DNA of 36,625 nt from Planctomycetaceae bacterium (GTDB lineage Bacteria > Planctomycetota > Planctomycetia > Planctomycetales > Planctomycetaceae), in assembly GCA_029243145.1 (NCBI GenBank), contig JAQWSQ010000013.1, positions 1-36,625 of the forward strand, read 5' to 3'. Both the position numbers and the translations under genes were made by a program. Positions within the stretch are counted from its first letter, which is position 1, and every line of letters starts with the position of its first letter. The notes beneath the pieces were generated by a model that had not been told where the DNA came from, searched no databases, and worked only from the letters and a program-made list of their open reading frames with translations. Positions 26,000 to 35,972 of this stretch are shown piece after piece.

Positions 26000-26269
26000 T
26001 TGTTCTCCGCCACTGTTGGGCTACCGCAAGTGTCAGGCGATGACTTGAAGGTATTGTCATTTCTCGGGCAAAAACATTTTCTTATATTGAGGGATGCACA
26101 TATCTCTGGTGACGGAATTAACTCTCTTAAATTGCTTAAAAATCTGGGTGGATTAGATCTAAAAGGTACTAAGTTTACAGATTCAGAAGTTAAGGAATTG
26201 ATAGAGGCACTGCCCAAGTGTCTTGTCAGCTCCGATAACGTAAGCTCAAGACCTTGGTTGCTAAAATGA
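26000..26269 (+). pseudogene. Leucine-rich-repeat protein fragment
   Basis: About 85 codons encode two to three LRR units of the GALA-like type common in planctomycetes: LKVLSFLGQKHFLILRDAHISGDGINSL, then LKLLKNLGGLDLKGTKFTDSEVKEL, ending IEALPKCLV. The LDLKGTKFTD unit and the terminal LP.C are typical of the C-terminus of such proteins. The frame is closed upstream by TAA at 25988-25990 and begins only with a TTG, so the N-terminal repeats and any signal peptide are missing. Base use is more AT-rich than the neighbours. It is best read as the tail of a lost LRR gene; a very small functional protein cannot be excluded. Confidence 0.6.
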
Positions 26270-26387
26270 TTTGAATAAACGCAGGGTGGCAGGGCTAGCC
26301 CTCGGCCTTCTTCCTCGCTGATCGCTCGGTGGCCTCAGTTGCTCCCTTGTCAGGACGTACCACCCAAACGGTTATGACAAAGTTTTG

Positions 26388-26950
26388 ATCCGTGATCTCT
26401 GCGTCATCCGCGGTAAAATCCTCCACGATCAATTGACCGAGGGCTTCCGATTCACGGAGCGCCCGCCGCCACCCCATATATATATTCATTCGTTTGATTC
26501 GCGTCATTCGTGGTGAGTCCTTTCTTGTGTCAGGTACAGACTGACCGACACAACTTCCTATTTGCCAGCTCTCGATTTTCCGTTTCGGTAGGAATCGTTC
26601 TATTGATGACTCAAGCCGATGAACATTGAGTTGAGCTGTCGGGTTACGGCTCGCTTCGCTCGGACTAACCCAACCTACACTGCTGCCATTCGTTCCAGCC
26701 TCTATATTATCCTCTACGCCGCCGCGTCTCTGCGTGATTCATAATTATTCATCTGGGGCTGTGCTTGCGTGTCGAAATACGAAAACTGCGTGTGAAATGA
26801 GAGTTCATTAATTTCCCATTCTTATGAGAGCCCCAGCCACACAACTCTCAAGATATCTGCGGTTCAAATCATTTCTCAACGTTCTTCCAAACGCAGCTAC
26901 GGCCTTTTTTCACTCTTTGCGGTTCTTTTGCGATTTGGCGGCTTGGCGTC
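26388..26950. repeat. Mosaic of degenerate dispersed intergenic repeats
   Basis: Several short segments share a style seen as dispersed repeats in many bacterial genomes: GATCTCTGCGTCATCCGCGG (within 26388-26420), GATTCGCGTCATTCGTGGTG (within 26496-26520), a GCGTCTCTGCGTGATTC segment (about 26723-26740), ATATCTGCGGTTCAAATC (26853-26870) and CTTTGCGGTTC...TTGGCGGCTTGGCGTC (about 26915-26950). At 26638-26680 a different common element appears: GTCGGGTTA and TAACCCAAC arms around a GCTCGCTTCGCTCGG core. Each is imperfect, as expected for old copies. Confidence 0.5.
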
Positions 26951-27065
26951 ATAAATATGATTCCGAAACTCATCTTGCACAATTGTCTCTACCAGAGTTA
27001 GCGTTCGTAGTTCGCCTGACGGCGACTCGATCTTTGACAATTTGAACGTCATGACAGCACGCAGA

Positions 27066-27260
27066 CCCCCGCGGCTTGCGCCGCAGGGCTATGAGGAAAA
27101 CGCGTCCCTAAAACATAGCCCATAGCCCCACTGCGCAAGCAGTTGGGGCCGGTTCATATTTCACTTCGTGTCGAAGGTAATCTGAACGAGCCCGCGGAGC
27201 TTGCGCTCCTCGGCTATGCCTCTTGTGCCGGGCCATAGCCATTGTGCAAGCACAATGGAT
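27066..27260. repeat. Array of four alternately oriented hairpin units (REP/BIME-like)
   Basis: Four palindromes share a GCTTGC/GCAAGC centre and a flanking GCTATG/CATAGC tag. Unit A (27068-27093) has GCGGC-TTGC-GCCGC then GGGCTATG. Unit B (27121-27149) is CATAGCCCC..CTGC-GCAA-GCAG..GGGGC, in reverse orientation. Unit C (27191-27218) is GGAGC-TTGC-GCTCC then CGGCTATG. Unit D (27234-27258) is CATAGCC followed by the perfect 9-bp stem CCATTGTGC-AA-GCACAATGG, reversed. The orientation alternates + - + -, as in bacterial interspersed mosaic elements. Stem sequences differ while centre and tag are kept. Confidence 0.6.
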
Positions 27261-27413
27261 GGGTTCGAGCGCCATAGATTGTTTAACAATGACAACCTCT
27301 GCAACGTGAAATCGGCGGCGATTTCGCGTGACGTGGAAAATGCGTCCCGACAAAAAGTGGCATCTCACCAAAACGAAGCAATCAACGCAAACCCATGAAC
27401 GACAACAACTTGC

Positions 27414-27465
27414 TCAAGATTCGGGAAGATTCGGTCAAGATTCGGTCAAGGTGTGTCCCCGAATC
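27414..27465. repeat. Short tandem repeats with a potential hairpin
   Basis: The unit CAAGATTCGG(G/T) occurs three times in a row with small variations (27414-27446). The last GATTCGG (27439-27445) can pair with CCGAATC (27459-27465). It lies about 50 bases past the end of the glycoside hydrolase gene and might contribute to 3'-end formation, but no T-run follows on the minus strand. Confidence 0.35.
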
Positions 27466-27517
27466 TCCAAATCTTGACATCTTGAATGGGGGGGTTGAGT
27501 GTTCGGGAATGAGGGGA

Positions 27518-29329
27518 TCATTCCTCGCCCACATAACGAATGTCGTCGAGGTAGAATGTCACCGGTTTTTGTTGTCCGGCGAGTGACCAACCGAAACCGG
27601 TCTTGATGCGACTCAAATCCAATCCCTTAAGCGGGATACGATATTTTTGCCATTCGTGAGCGAGTCGAACATCTTTCAGGTTGGCAATGGCCGTGTCCTG
27701 ATACAAATTCTTTCCTCCGTCACCACCAATGAGAAAATTGACGACCTCACCCCCCTGCTCTCCACGAGCCCAGAATTCAACCGCCACGGCACTGCCCAGG
27801 TTATAGCCTCCTGGTTTGTGACCATCCCAATCCTGAGGAGGTGATTGCCACAGCACGCCACCCCACTCATCAGTGGCCTGATAGGAGACCTTGAGACATT
27901 TCTTCCCGCCGTGCGGCGAGAGTTTTGAATCGAATGTGAGTTCAATCGCGTCGGTCTTACCCATGAAGCCAGCAGGGATATAAGAAGATTCTGACTCTCC
28001 TTCGCCGTACACGATCAGTGGCAATGTTGCTTGGGGAGACGGGACGGCCACCAATGGCGCATCTACGTAAAACGGAACGTTGGCGACGGCGGTTTTTTTG
28101 TTGCCATCATTAACATACGCATACAAACGATAGCCGCCTCCCCCTTTTGGCGCTGTGACGGAGGCTGTGGAACCGTTACTTTTCACCAACTCAGAAAAAG
28201 TCAGTTCTGCAGACTGAGCATCGCCTCCAACTCCAATCACTATCGCATCCGACCGCAACACCCATTCGATCTTAATTTCATCACCATCCGGGTCGTTGGC
28301 CACAACTTTGGCCGTCAGGGTTTCCCCCGGTTTGACCTTGTCTGCACCTGAAAGACTGAGTGACTTAATGACTGGCGCGAGGTTTGAGGGAGCGTTTCCG
28401 GTCCAGAACTCAGACATCACATCAACCGTCCCTAATTGCCTGCCATCGGGCAACAACATGCCGAACCAGGTCCACGTCGTTTCTTGTTTGTGTCCCCAAA
28501 GAAAGGTATAAGAACCAAAACATTGCCCCGGTTGCTGAGCCACCGCAGCTCGGTATCCGTCTCGATATTGTTGAGCTTTGATTGTGCTTGATGGCTCAAG
28601 CGGTGCTCCCCACTTTGTCTTCTCGACTTCCCAAGGACCGTGCGGACCATGTTCTGTGACAATGAAAGGTTTTGTAACGCCTGTCTTCAGATAACGCTCT
28701 GCCAAAGATGTAATACCGGCATAGGAATTCACCCCCACGATGTCCACATCGGGACAATACCGAGCCAAGTTTTCCAATTTAACTTCGTTCTCGCCCAGTT
28801 CTGCAATCACGGTCATGGTGGGATGATGGGGATCGAGTCTTTTGCATTCTCTCGCAATATGGTTGATGGCATACCAGATTGCGGGATTCTTGCCGTCCCC
28901 TTCCATTTCATTTCCGACAGCCCACAACAGGAGAGCAGGATGATTCTTATATTTTTCAACCGCTGCGAGACATGACTCCAACTGATTTCGGACGGCCGAA
29001 TCGTTTTGATAATCGAACCCGTGCCGTTCGTGTCCCAGCCAGAAACCCGCACACACGGTCAAATCATGCTGGTGTGCCTGATCAAGAATGTCGCCAAGAT
29101 TTTCGACACTCCACGTGCGAATGGAATTTCCTCCAGCAGCTTTTAATTCAGAAAGGTACTGATCACCACCAACACCGTTGATTTGATAAGGCACGCCATC
29201 CCGGAGAAGCTGATACTCGCCAGACTTCACGACCACTTCCACCGGCGTTTGTGCAGATGCTTGAGTCATCGACAACAACAACAACAACGTAACAACGCAA
29301 CCAATGAAGGGAGTAATCAGTTTCGTCAT
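27518..29329 (-). CDS. Secreted glycoside hydrolase (GH2/GH5-type TIM barrel) with accessory beta-domains
   Basis: The protein has 603 residues. Residues 1-26 are a signal peptide (hydrophobic core VVTLLLLLS, ASA/Q cleavage). The catalytic barrel (about 30-310) begins with YQLLRDGVPYQINGVGG and carries the acid/base E141 (LLWAVGNEMEG) and the probable nucleophile E226 (FIVTEHGPHGPW), the clan GH-A arrangement. An Ig-like domain follows (about 325-430, PGETLTAKVVANDPDGDEIKIEW), then a carbohydrate-binding-like beta-sandwich (about 440-603, ending FYLDDIRYVG) as in CBM11-type domains. It should hydrolyse a beta-linked polysaccharide or oligosaccharide outside the cytoplasm; the substrate is unknown. 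Its ATG overlaps the purK stop (ATGA), so it is translated as the third gene of the purEK unit. Confidence 0.87.
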   Translation of the reverse strand: MTKLITPFIGCVVTLLLLLSMTQASAQTPVEVVVKSGEYQLLRDGVPYQINGVGGDQYLSELKAAGGNSIRTWSVENLGDILDQAHQHDLTVCAGFWLGHERHGFDYQNDSAVRNQLESCLAAVEKYKNHPALLLWAVGNEMEGDGKNPAIWYAINHIARECKRLDPHHPTMTVIAELGENEVKLENLARYCPDVDIVGVNSYAGITSLAERYLKTGVTKPFIVTEHGPHGPWEVEKTKWGAPLEPSSTIKAQQYRDGYRAAVAQQPGQCFGSYTFLWGHKQETTWTWFGMLLPDGRQLGTVDVMSEFWTGNAPSNLAPVIKSLSLSGADKVKPGETLTAKVVANDPDGDEIKIEWVLRSDAIVIGVGGDAQSAELTFSELVKSNGSTASVTAPKGGGGYRLYAYVNDGNKKTAVANVPFYVDAPLVAVPSPQATLPLIVYGEGESESSYIPAGFMGKTDAIELTFDSKLSPHGGKKCLKVSYQATDEWGGVLWQSPPQDWDGHKPGGYNLGSAVAVEFWARGEQGGEVVNFLIGGDGGKNLYQDTAIANLKDVRLAHEWQKYRIPLKGLDLSRIKTGFGWSLAGQQKPVTFYLDDIRYVGEE

Positions 29330-30452
29330 AGTGAGTCTCTTGCGATCAAAACATTATTCCGAGCGGTTTCAATATCGTCTTCCAACGTGGTCACATGGCC
29401 CATCTTGCGACCAATGCGAGCTTCATGCTTTCCGTACAAATGAAGTTTGGAAGTTTGATGTTCGCAAAGAGATTTCCAATCGGGCTCGCCACCTTCCCAA
29501 AGATTACCCAGCAGATTGACCATCGCGGCTGGCCGATGTTGTCGAACAGAGCCGAGTGGCAATCCACAAATCGCACGGACCTGTTGTTCAAACTGACAAG
29601 TCAGATGAGCGTCAACGGTTAAGTGTCCTGAATTATGTGGGCGAGGAGCAAGCTCGTTGACGAGCAGTTGGTCGTCTTTCGTGCAGAAGAATTCCACACA
29701 CAAGACACCAACGACATCAAGTATCTCGAAGATCGCCCGAGCGATCTGCTCGGCATCGTCTCGAACTTGCTGCGGGACTCTTGCCGGACACATCGTTACG
29801 TCGAGAATATGATTCGTATGTTCATTTTCGAAGAGTGGATACGCTTTGAATTCTCCTCCCACTCCTCTTGCAGCCACCAACGAGCACTCACCCTGGAATT
29901 CGATAAATGCTTCATAAGTGGCCTCTTGACGACCCAGTTCATCCCACATCGCCAAAGCGTCTGCGGGAGAGTCGACGACACGTTGCCCCTTGCCGTCATA
30001 TCCTCCACCGGCAGTTTTCAGGACTCCCGGCGTCTTCAAAGACTCCACCGCTTGAAGCAAATCGGCTTCGGTATGAACGGGGGCAAACGGAGTCACCGGG
30101 ATTCCGGCTTCATTCAAAGTTGACTTTTCCCGGTTTCGATTTTGGGTAATATGCAAGACATGACCACCCGGCCGGACGGGAACAATCTCTCCCGCAGCCT
30201 GTGATGTGATCGCCGGGACATTCTCAAATTCAAAACTGACGACGGAAACCGTGTTCGCAAACTCTCTGACAGCATCAAGGTCTTCGTAGTCCGCTACGAA
30301 CTCCTGGTCGGCGATTTGACCCGTGGGAGAGTCTTTGTCCGGTGAGAAGACATGCACACGATATCCCATGCGACGAGCTGCAATGGCAAACATGCGACCT
30401 AATTGACCGGACCCCAACATGCCGAGTGTTGAACCGGGAAGAATCACATTGC

Positions 30453-30456
<4 letters not shown>
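29326..30456 (-). CDS. purK: N5-carboxyaminoimidazole ribonucleotide synthase
   Basis: The protein has 376 residues. It begins [30 protein letters not shown], the N-terminal PurK fold, followed by FEFENVP (about 75-81). The ATP-grasp part has [17 protein letters not shown] and later [43 protein letters not shown] and [17 protein letters not shown], which are diagnostic. It converts AIR, bicarbonate and ATP to N5-CAIR in purine synthesis. The ATG overlaps the purE stop by ATGA, and its own TGA overlaps the start of the glycoside hydrolase gene. Confidence 0.97.
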
Positions 30457-30947
<491 letters not shown>

Positions 30948-30996
30948 AATCCTCTCCATGAAGTCTGAGCCGTCCCTCTGTGATGAGGGATGGAGT

Positions 30997-31929
30997 ATGA
31001 TGAATCCCATAGTACCCAACTCATCGCTGGAGTTCAGCGGTATCGGAAAGAATCCCGAGATGTCCTTAGAATTTTCCCAATTTGAAGATGCCCCGCCAGA
31101 AGTCACACGGCTGGTTTACGATGTCCCGTACATCGAACAAACCTTCGATGATGGTGGTGTCATGTGGATGACGCGTTATGGCTGGGCTTGGCGGGAACAC
31201 TTGGCCCCTGAAAAATGGTATCAAGACAAGCAGTATGTGAATCATGGGACGAGACTGACTCGAGGGACCGGAGCCGTCTATCGAGTCGCGACAGCCGCCG
31301 AAGATGGAAGCGCACTGGATATTGTGGTCAAGTTTTCTCGATTCGCGCAGGATGTGCCCTTGCACATAACGGTGACTTATCCCGGCAGCATCCCCTCAAA
31401 CCTTGTTGATAATTCTCGATTCAACAGCCCGTTTTATGAATTCGGTCAGTTGAAAGCGATTCGGATGCCTTCTAAAAATGGGACACCTCGTATTATGACA
31501 GGTCGCCCACTGGCGATCTATTCTCCTCCGAACCACTACAAACTCTGGCAACTTGGACGCACACGACATCGCTTCAATCATTATGACAGACTTCTCACAC
31601 GAGACCAGTTATCTGTCCCTGAACCGCAACGATTAAAACTCGACATATTACGACAGTACATCGTGCTGTTCAGTTGGGAAAAGGGAGAGGATGCAGAGCT
31701 GGCATTTCTCGCCGGCAAGTTGACCGGGGATCAGCTTTTCAACATGACGGAGGAAGTTCAGGAACTGCTTGAGAAAAAAGGCTTCTACGTCCTCGACAAC
31801 AAACCCCGCCACTATATTGTGAGAACCCGAGAGAATGGGGATTTACTCAAAAAAGATGGCAAGATTGCCTACTCACTGATTGACTTTGAACTATTAATTC
31901 CGATCCCTGATCAATTGGCTTTCTCCTGA
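30997..31929 (+). CDS. Unrecognised protein with protein-kinase-like motifs
   Basis: From the ATG at 30997, preceded by GAGGGA, the protein has 310 residues; 31060 is a possible later start, giving [11 protein letters not shown] do not recognise a named family. However, motifs occur in kinase order: a glycine-rich turn [12 protein letters not shown] (88-99), a VVKF lysine (K112, DIVVKFSR), a possible helix Glu (E148, [11 protein letters not shown]), DNKPRHYIV (267-275), which resembles the D-x-K-P-x-N catalytic loop, and LIDFELL (294-300), which resembles the DFG metal loop. The catalytic Asn is His here, and the loop-to-DFE spacing is longer than usual. It may be an atypical phosphotransferase or a pseudokinase. 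No signal peptide or membrane segment is seen. It is divergent from purE (about 50 bases), and its end overlaps the TPR gene tail by 19 bases. Confidence 0.75.
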   Translation: MMNPIVPNSSLEFSGIGKNPEMSLEFSQFEDAPPEVTRLVYDVPYIEQTFDDGGVMWMTRYGWAWREHLAPEKWYQDKQYVNHGTRLTRGTGAVYRVATAAEDGSALDIVVKFSRFAQDVPLHITVTYPGSIPSNLVDNSRFNSPFYEFGQLKAIRMPSKNGTPRIMTGRPLAIYSPPNHYKLWQLGRTRHRFNHYDRLLTRDQLSVPEPQRLKLDILRQYIVLFSWEKGEDAELAFLAGKLTGDQLFNMTEEVQELLEKKGFYVLDNKPRHYIVRTRENGDLLKKDGKIAYSLIDFELLIPIPDQLAFS

Positions 31930-32684
31930 TTCTGTAATAACTCGAACTGCAAGCGTCCGACCTCCCACATGTAGTTCGGGCCGTAACCGGCAGTTGGCCC
32001 CCAAGTGTTGGGGAGCATTTTGGACAGTGAGACTTTTGCTTTATCTGTATTCTCCTCAACCACGTGATTTAAACCAATGTACAACGTGGCATAGAACATT
32101 CTCGACTCTCGTTGTGCATTCGAAAGATCCGCAGCGTTGATTTGATTCAGGATTTTCTCGGGTGTGGTCTCTCCCGCAAAGAGTTTATAGACCGACGGGA
32201 AAGGCTCGCGGTCATCCTTTTCGTATTTCAAGAGTTCTTGGCGAGCTTTCTCTTTCCCGTAAGCTTTGTAATGCGACAGATATCGCCAGATGCCATTCTC
32301 ACGATCCACATCATCGAAAGAGTGATATCGATCAAACTGAGCCGCCGCTTTCTGGTACTCTCCCGCGTAAAACAAAGCAATCCCACGTCGCCAATGGCTG
32401 GCATCGCTGGAGGGTGACAATTCCACCATCTTGTCATAGTCGGCAACCGCTAATTTGGGTCTTCCGAGGAAGAGATTCAGATCCCCACGGCTGGAGTAAT
32501 ACTCAATACGATCAGGATTCTCTGTAATCATCTTCGACAGTCTTTCGACTGCTTGCTGGCGTTGTATTTGGAGTTTCTGCAACTTCACTCGCCAATCGAC
32601 GACCTCAGATTCCTCTTGAGCGTTGATGCTGGAGAAGCTGAACAGGACGATGGAAACCATCAAAGAGAGAAATTTGGGGATCAC
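31911..32684 (-). CDS. Secreted TPR protein
   Basis: The protein has 257 residues with a signal peptide (1-22, MIPKFLSLMVSIVLFSFSSINA/Q). TPR-like helix pairs follow at about 43-110: RLSKMITENPDRIEYYSSRGDLNLFLGRPKLAVADYDKMVELSP, then ASHWRRGIALFYAGEYQKAAAQFDRY. The C-terminal half has further helices (MFYATLYIGLNHVVEENTDKAKVSLSKML) suited to TPR-type packing. There is no lipobox Cys. It probably mediates protein contacts outside the cytoplasmic membrane. Its 3' end overlaps the stop of the kinase-like gene tail to tail. Confidence 0.85.
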   Translation of the reverse strand: MIPKFLSLMVSIVLFSFSSINAQEESEVVDWRVKLQKLQIQRQQAVERLSKMITENPDRIEYYSSRGDLNLFLGRPKLAVADYDKMVELSPSSDASHWRRGIALFYAGEYQKAAAQFDRYHSFDDVDRENGIWRYLSHYKAYGKEKARQELLKYEKDDREPFPSVYKLFAGETTPEKILNQINAADLSNAQRESRMFYATLYIGLNHVVEENTDKAKVSLSKMLPNTWGPTAGYGPNYMWEVGRLQFELLQNQEKAN

Positions 32685-32768
32685 TCGACTTGGCCTTATT
32701 ACGGAAAGACTCTAGAATAGCGAAATACGGTGAACATAACACCTTCTTTCGGTGTCAAAATCACACAC

Positions 32769-32839
32769 TGCCCCATAGTGTAACGGTAGCACTACAGATT
32801 CTGATTCTGTCAGCCAAGGTTCGAATCCTTGTGGGGTAA
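32769..32839 (+). tRNA. tRNA-Gln (anticodon CTG)
   Basis: A complete 71-base cloverleaf can be folded by hand. The acceptor TGCCCCA pairs with TGGGGTA (one G-T), the D-stem GTGT pairs with GCAC, the anticodon stem ACAGA pairs with TCTGT around the loop TTCTGAT, and the T-arm is CAAGG-TTCGAAT-CCTTG. The anticodon CTG reads CAG (Gln). The discriminator is A and no CCA is encoded. It lies between the TPR gene and the 3' end of the RND gene. A possible ACACC...GGTGT stem at about 32739-32755 precedes it. Confidence 0.95.
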
Positions 32840-32873
32840 TCTTGTGCGAATCTTCGCAATCTTACGCACTGCA

Positions 32874-35800
32874 TCATATCGATGAAGGCACACGGCCCCA
32901 TTTGGAGTACAGCACCGGGAGAACCAGCAGGTTCATTACCGTGGAAGTGGTCAGGCCGCCGAGAATCACAAAAGCCATCGGGTATTCGATTTCGTGGCCC
33001 GGTAAGTTGCCGCTGATCACCAGAGGGACCAAAGCCAGCCCCGTGGTGAGAGCCGTCATTAGAATAGGAGCCAATCGTTCCTCAGCACCTTTGAGGATCA
33101 GTTCGCGTCCAAATGACATGCCCTCTTCGTCTTGCAGATATTGATAGTGACCGATCAGCATGATGCCGTTACGGGCCGCCACACCGAGAACCGTCACAAA
33201 ACCAATGAGCGAACCGAGCGAGATGATGCCGCCACCGAGGAAGGCTCCCGCGATTCCACCGATCAACGCGAACGGCAACGAAAGGAAAACAATCAAAGCC
33301 AATCGCATCGACTGGAAGTCCGCCAGCAATAACAAAAAGACGCCCGACAACGAGAAGAGCGATAGTAACATCAACTTCTCTTTAGAGGCTTTCGCTTCGG
33401 CGTACTCTCCCAGGAACTCGGGGTGATAGCCTTGCTTGAAGTCGACGCTGGCGAGGACTTTTTCCTCGATTTCGCGAGCGACCGAACCGAGGTCTCTTCC
33501 CTCTGTATTACAGATGACATCGATACGTCGGGATGTTTTCTCGCGTTGAATCGCATTCGGTGTCGGCACTATGTCGATGTCGGCGACTTCGGTCATGGGG
33601 ATTCTGGCACCGCTCGTCGTTTCAATCATCAAGTGACTTAGTGAGTCGATGTCTTTGCGGAGTGATTCTTCGCCCCACAAAACCACATCAAAGATCATTT
33701 GGTCCTCGTAAACTTCACCGACTTTTTTACCTTTGATCAATGTGGACGAAGCGTTGATGATCTCTGCGGGTGTCAGTCCGAATTCGGCCATTTTCTCCGG
33801 CAAAAATTTCACGAGAATTTGAGGAACCAGAACCTGTTGTTCGACTTTCAGGCTGGAGACTCCTTCGATGTCTTTCATCGCCGCGGCGACCTCTTCGGCG
33901 GTGCTCCTTAGTTCTTCGAGATTCGGACCATAGATTCGAACCACAATCGCACCGCTGGCACCGCTGAGGACTTCTTTGATGCGCTCAGTCAGATAAGTCA
34001 GCAAATCGCGGTACAGACCGGGGTAGCCGTCGACCACTTCCTGAACCTTGGCGACCGTTTCATCGTAGGGGGCGTCTTCATCGATGCTGATCCACAATTC
34101 GGTAAAGTTCGGGCCGACCACTTCATCGGCCACCTTCGCACGACCGATGTGTGCGCCAAAGTTTCGCACGCCATCAATGGACCGCAGTTCTTTACTGGCT
34201 CGGATGGTGATCCGATTCATGGCATCGATGCCTATACCCGGCTTTTCGACCCAGTGCATCAGAAAATCGGTCTCTTTGAATTTGGGTAACAGTTCTTCTC
34301 CCAGATAGGGATACGCACAAACCGCACCAGCAACCAGAATCACAGCCGTCCCAATAACCGTTCGACTTCCCGACATCATCAAGGGAAGAATCCAGCGATA
34401 GATGGCTTTCAAGCCGGCCGTGAGTGGAGCATCTTTCTCCCGATGTGCGGCTCCCGGAAGCAGAATGAGTGATAGTGCGGGGGTAATCGTCAACGCGACG
34501 GCAAGAGATGCGAGAATCGCCAACACATATGACGCCGCCAAGGGTCGGAAGAAGCTTCCCGCCAATCCTTCCAAAAAGAAGACCGGTACCAAGGTCAGCA
34601 CAACAATCACGCTGGCATAGACGACCGCACTGCGGACTTCTAACGAGGCATCCAGAACAACCTTAAAGGGAGTCGCCGGCTTTTCGAGTTTGGAATTGAG
34701 TTTGAGCCGTCTCAAAATATTTTCGACATCGATGATCGCATCGTCGACCACTTCACCCAACGCAATGATCAAACCAGCCAAGACCATCGTGTTAATGGTT
34801 TGCCCCCGGTAATACAAAACAAGGGCCGCCGTGATGAGAGAAAGAGGGATGGCCAGCGAACTGATAACCGCTGCTCGCCAGTCATAAAGAAAGAAGATCA
34901 AAACCACCACGACCAGAACGCAGCCGATCAACAACGAACGACTGAGGTTTTCGAGCGCCCGTTCGATGAATGTCGCCGGGCGAAAGATTGTCGTATCGAC
35001 ATGCACATCGGGCATTCCCGGGGCGAGCTCTGCCATCGCTTGTTCGACCTGATGAGTCACTTCGAGGGTGTTGGCCCAGGGTTGTTTTTCGACAATCAAC
35101 ATGATGCCGGGGACATCGTTGATGATGGCATCGCCGATAGGAGGGGGAGAACCGATTTTGACATCGGCCACATCACCCAATCGCAAAGCGGATCCATTAC
35201 GGAACGCGACGGAGACCTGCGCCAAGTCGTCGGCAGATTTGATATAAGAATCGTGTCGGACGGGAAAACGCTGGTTGGGAGTATCGACAAATCCCCCCGA
35301 TCCAACCGTTGTTGCGTTTCTGACAGCCAGTTCCACATCGGCCATCGTGACGCCGTTTTTTTGTAGGCGGTCGGGATCAATCAAAACCTGAAACTGCCGG
35401 TCATAATCTCCCCAGATGGCGACATTGGCGATACCCGGTATGGACATCAACCGAGGGCGAATCGTCCACTTCGAGAGAACGGTCAAATCCATCTGCGACA
35501 GTTTTTCGGACTGTAAGCCAATCTTCATCGCACGACTGAGAGAAGAGAGTGGAGGCAAGATGACGGGAGAACTGGAGACCTGCGGTAAGTTGGGAACCGC
35601 CTGGGCGAGACGTTCGTTGACCAACTGACGAGCAGTGATTAAATCGGTGCCGCGTTTGAAGATCATCTTAACCGAAGAAAGCCCTAACACAGACTTTGAT
35701 CGAATCGCTTCAACATACGGAATACCGCTGAGTGAATTCTCGATGGGGACCGTAATCAACGCTTCGACTTCTTCGGTCGAGATGCCGGGTGCTTCGGTTT

Positions 35801-35945
35801 GAATTTCCACAACGGGCGGCGCAAATTCGGGGAAGACATCCAGCGGAATCTGATCGGCGGAACGAACGCCGACAACAATCAAAGTGATCGCCAGCGCCAG
35901 CATCAAAGCGCGAAAGCGTAAAGCGGTGGTCACAATCCAGTTCAT
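32874..35945 (-). CDS. RND efflux pump, CusA/CzcA-like
   Basis: The protein has 1023 residues, the full RND length, with the usual two-fold repeat of TM bundle plus periplasmic porter. It opens with TM1 (about 10-30) and then [39 protein letters not shown], which is typical of the CusA/CzcA heavy-metal branch. The central bundle has [29 protein letters not shown]. The proton-relay motif reads [15 protein letters not shown], with the DD pair as in AcrB rather than the DGA of classical CzcA. A second TM block ([25 protein letters not shown]) ends the protein. It pumps a substrate using the proton gradient; metal versus organic substrate is not decided. Its start lies 27 bases after the membrane-fusion gene, in the same operon. 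Confidence 0.93.
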   Translation of the reverse strand: MNWIVTTALRFRALMLALAITLIVVGVRSADQIPLDVFPEFAPPVVEIQTEAPGISTEEVEALITVPIENSLSGIPYVEAIRSKSVLGLSSVKMIFKRGTDLITARQLVNERLAQAVPNLPQVSSSPVILPPLSSLSRAMKIGLQSEKLSQMDLTVLSKWTIRPRLMSIPGIANVAIWGDYDRQFQVLIDPDRLQKNGVTMADVELAVRNATTVGSGGFVDTPNQRFPVRHDSYIKSADDLAQVSVAFRNGSALRLGDVADVKIGSPPPIGDAIINDVPGIMLIVEKQPWANTLEVTHQVEQAMAELAPGMPDVHVDTTIFRPATFIERALENLSRSLLIGCVLVVVVLIFFLYDWRAAVISSLAIPLSLITAALVLYYRGQTINTMVLAGLIIALGEVVDDAIIDVENILRRLKLNSKLEKPATPFKVVLDASLEVRSAVVYASVIVVLTLVPVFFLEGLAGSFFRPLAASYVLAILASLAVALTITPALSLILLPGAAHREKDAPLTAGLKAIYRWILPLMMSGSRTVIGTAVILVAGAVCAYPYLGEELLPKFKETDFLMHWVEKPGIGIDAMNRITIRASKELRSIDGVRNFGAHIGRAKVADEVVGPNFTELWISIDEDAPYDETVAKVQEVVDGYPGLYRDLLTYLTERIKEVLSGASGAIVVRIYGPNLEELRSTAEEVAAAMKDIEGVSSLKVEQQVLVPQILVKFLPEKMAEFGLTPAEIINASSTLIKGKKVGEVYEDQMIFDVVLWGEESLRKDIDSLSHLMIETTSGARIPMTEVADIDIVPTPNAIQREKTSRRIDVICNTEGRDLGSVAREIEEKVLASVDFKQGYHPEFLGEYAEAKASKEKLMLLSLFSLSGVFLLLLADFQSMRLALIVFLSLPFALIGGIAGAFLGGGIISLGSLIGFVTVLGVAARNGIMLIGHYQYLQDEEGMSFGRELILKGAEERLAPILMTALTTGLALVPLVISGNLPGHEIEYPMAFVILGGLTTSTVMNLLVLPVLYSKWGRVPSSI

Positions 35946-35972
35946 ATCGGTTTGATCTTCAAGTGGTCGAGA

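Larger units (their letters stand above)
25929..27517. other. 1.6-kb repeat-rich intergenic region without an intact gene
   Basis: This is the largest gap in the window. It holds an LRR gene fragment (26000-26269), scattered degenerate repeats (26388-26950), a block of four hairpins (27066-27260) and short tandem repeats ahead of the glycoside hydrolase end (27414-27465). Frames of 60-75 codons occur, including one at 26507-26295 on the minus strand, but they run through the repeats and have no protein-like features. Nothing resembling a transposase or integrase is present. Confidence 0.7.

Noticed and set aside
26295-26507. 70-codon minus-strand frame ending KGATEATERSARKKAEG
   Set aside because: It is read through degenerate dispersed repeats, which often create spurious frames.
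26821-27045. 73-codon plus-strand frame
   Set aside because: It passes through the degenerate repeat segments, lacks a ribosome binding site and has no family resemblance.
27414-27450. Tandem repeats as a possible CRISPR array
   Set aside because: The units are only about 10-11 bases with no spacers, and no cas genes are in the window.
29635-30123. 162-codon plus-strand frame
   Set aside because: It is antisense to purK, which is certain.
30948-31106. Longer N-terminus of PurE
   Set aside because: Class I PurE starts a few residues before GVIMGSKSD, and a strong ribosome binding site precedes 30947.
34800-35366. 188-codon plus-strand frame
   Set aside because: It lies entirely antisense to the RND pump and has no recognisable motif.
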